Assembly: GCA_016702415.1 (NCBI GenBank) | Contig: JADJEA010000005.1 | Coordinates: 1-16,710, forward strand | Origin: Nostocoides sp. | Lineage (GTDB): Bacteria > Actinomycetota > Actinomycetes > Actinomycetales > Dermatophilaceae | DNA: 16,710 nucleotides | Direction: 5' to 3' | In this document: positions 16,189 to 16,710 of the stretch, one piece after another | How positions within the stretch are numbered: position 1 is the stretch's first letter | Layout of the letters: every line of letters starts with the position of its first letter | Notes under the pieces: generated by a model | Seen by the model: the letters and a program-made list of their open reading frames with translations, nothing else | Database searches by the model: none | What the model was told of the DNA's origin: nothing | Program-made: the position numbers and the translations under genes

Positions 16189-16710
16189 GTGAGCGTGATC
16201 GTCGGGGAGGATGGTTTTCCGGGCGCGGCCGCCGGGGGCGGCGCGGGATCCGTTCCTGCGGACTACTACGACACCGAGTGGGGGATGCCCGTCCTGGGAC
16301 GAGCGGGCGTTTTCGAGCGGACTGTCCTCGAAGCCTTCCAGTCCGGGTTGTCGGGGGCGACGATCCTGCGCAAGCTGTCGCCTTCCGCGCCGCCTCGCTC
16401 TTCGCGGATTCGACCCCGAGATCGTCGGCGAGGGCTGCCGATTCCGACCTCGAGCGGTTGTGTCGCGACCCCGGGATCGTGCGCAACTCAGCAAGATCGC
16501 GGCCTACGATCGTGAACGCCAAGGTTTTTTTCGCCCTCCGCGAGAGCGGCTTGGGCCGCGTTGGTGTGGTCCTTCCTGTTTACAGCACTCCCGGCGCCGC
16601 GCCACCTGGGTGAAGTCCCGACCACCTCGCCCGAGTCCGCCGCATTGGCGAAGGCCTTGCGGGCGAAGGTTCTGTTTTCGTCGGCCCGACGACGATGCAC
16701 GCGCTGATGG
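16189..16710 (+). CDS. tag: DNA-3-methyladenine glycosylase I, 3' end outside the window
   Basis: Tag excises 3-methyladenine from alkylated DNA. Across frames the sequence gives DPFLR, YYDTEWGMPV, VFERTVLEAFQSGLS and ATILRK, then pieces of the Tag core (FRAA, DPEIV, DLERL, DPGIVRN, TIVNAKVFFALRESGL), HLGEVPTTSPESAALAKALR and FVGPTTMHALM at the window edge. The substrate-pocket Glu of YYDTEWG is kept. GTG 16189 is the likeliest start in the frame carrying YYDTEWG; the N-terminal zinc-binding Cys expected near residue 4 is not readable because of a frame error. At least five frame changes are needed. It is transcribed divergently from beta-helix gene C. The 210-nt gap between them holds no other gene that I can see. 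Confidence 0.83.

Overview
The window comes from a high-GC actinobacterium. Actinobacterial traits include a tRNA-Gly(GCC)-Cys(GCA)-Val(GAC) cluster, a probable F420-type LLM oxidoreductase, a DUF6318-like lipoprotein and a Tat-exported glycosidase. Micrococcales, perhaps the Intrasporangiaceae/Tetrasphaera area, is my best guess, but it is only an inference. The sequence carries many single-base frameshifts, densest at both ends (about 1-4.4 kb and 14.5-16.7 kb) and sparse in the middle. Protein motifs stay intact across the frame changes, so most breaks look like consensus errors rather than decay.

Left part (0-4.8 kb): a polyphosphate kinase 2 gene (+) converges on an AidB-type acyl-CoA dehydrogenase (-). 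Next come a small unknown lipoprotein (+), a 15-bp tandem repeat with G-quadruplex potential, a YihY/BrkB membrane protein (+), three tRNAs and a perfect 17-bp hairpin terminator.

Middle part (4.8-9.6 kb): secreted beta-helix protein A (-, CSLREA-type) diverges from a Tat-exported clan-A glycoside hydrolase (+). The hydrolase overlaps tail-to-tail with an LLM-class oxidoreductase (-). A minisatellite-like repeat separates that from a shortened ogt gene (+).

Right part (9.6-16.7 kb): minus-strand genes run beta-helix C, beta-helix B, a DUF6318-like lipoprotein, then an unusual fusion of an M20 deacetylase/peptidase with a complete ornithine-type aminotransferase. A 3-methyladenine DNA glycosylase I gene (tag, +) runs off the right edge.

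The main leads are: (i) a 7-mer, GTATGCC/GGCATAC, seen about 24 times but almost absent from the beta-helix genes; (ii) the M20-aminotransferase fusion, which could take N-acetylornithine through ornithine to glutamate semialdehyde in one polypeptide; (iii) three beta-helix paralogues that differ by loss of different blocks of coils; (iv) three alkylation-damage genes (aidB-like, ogt, tag) in one 16-kb stretch. I see no phage, IS, CRISPR or integrase.
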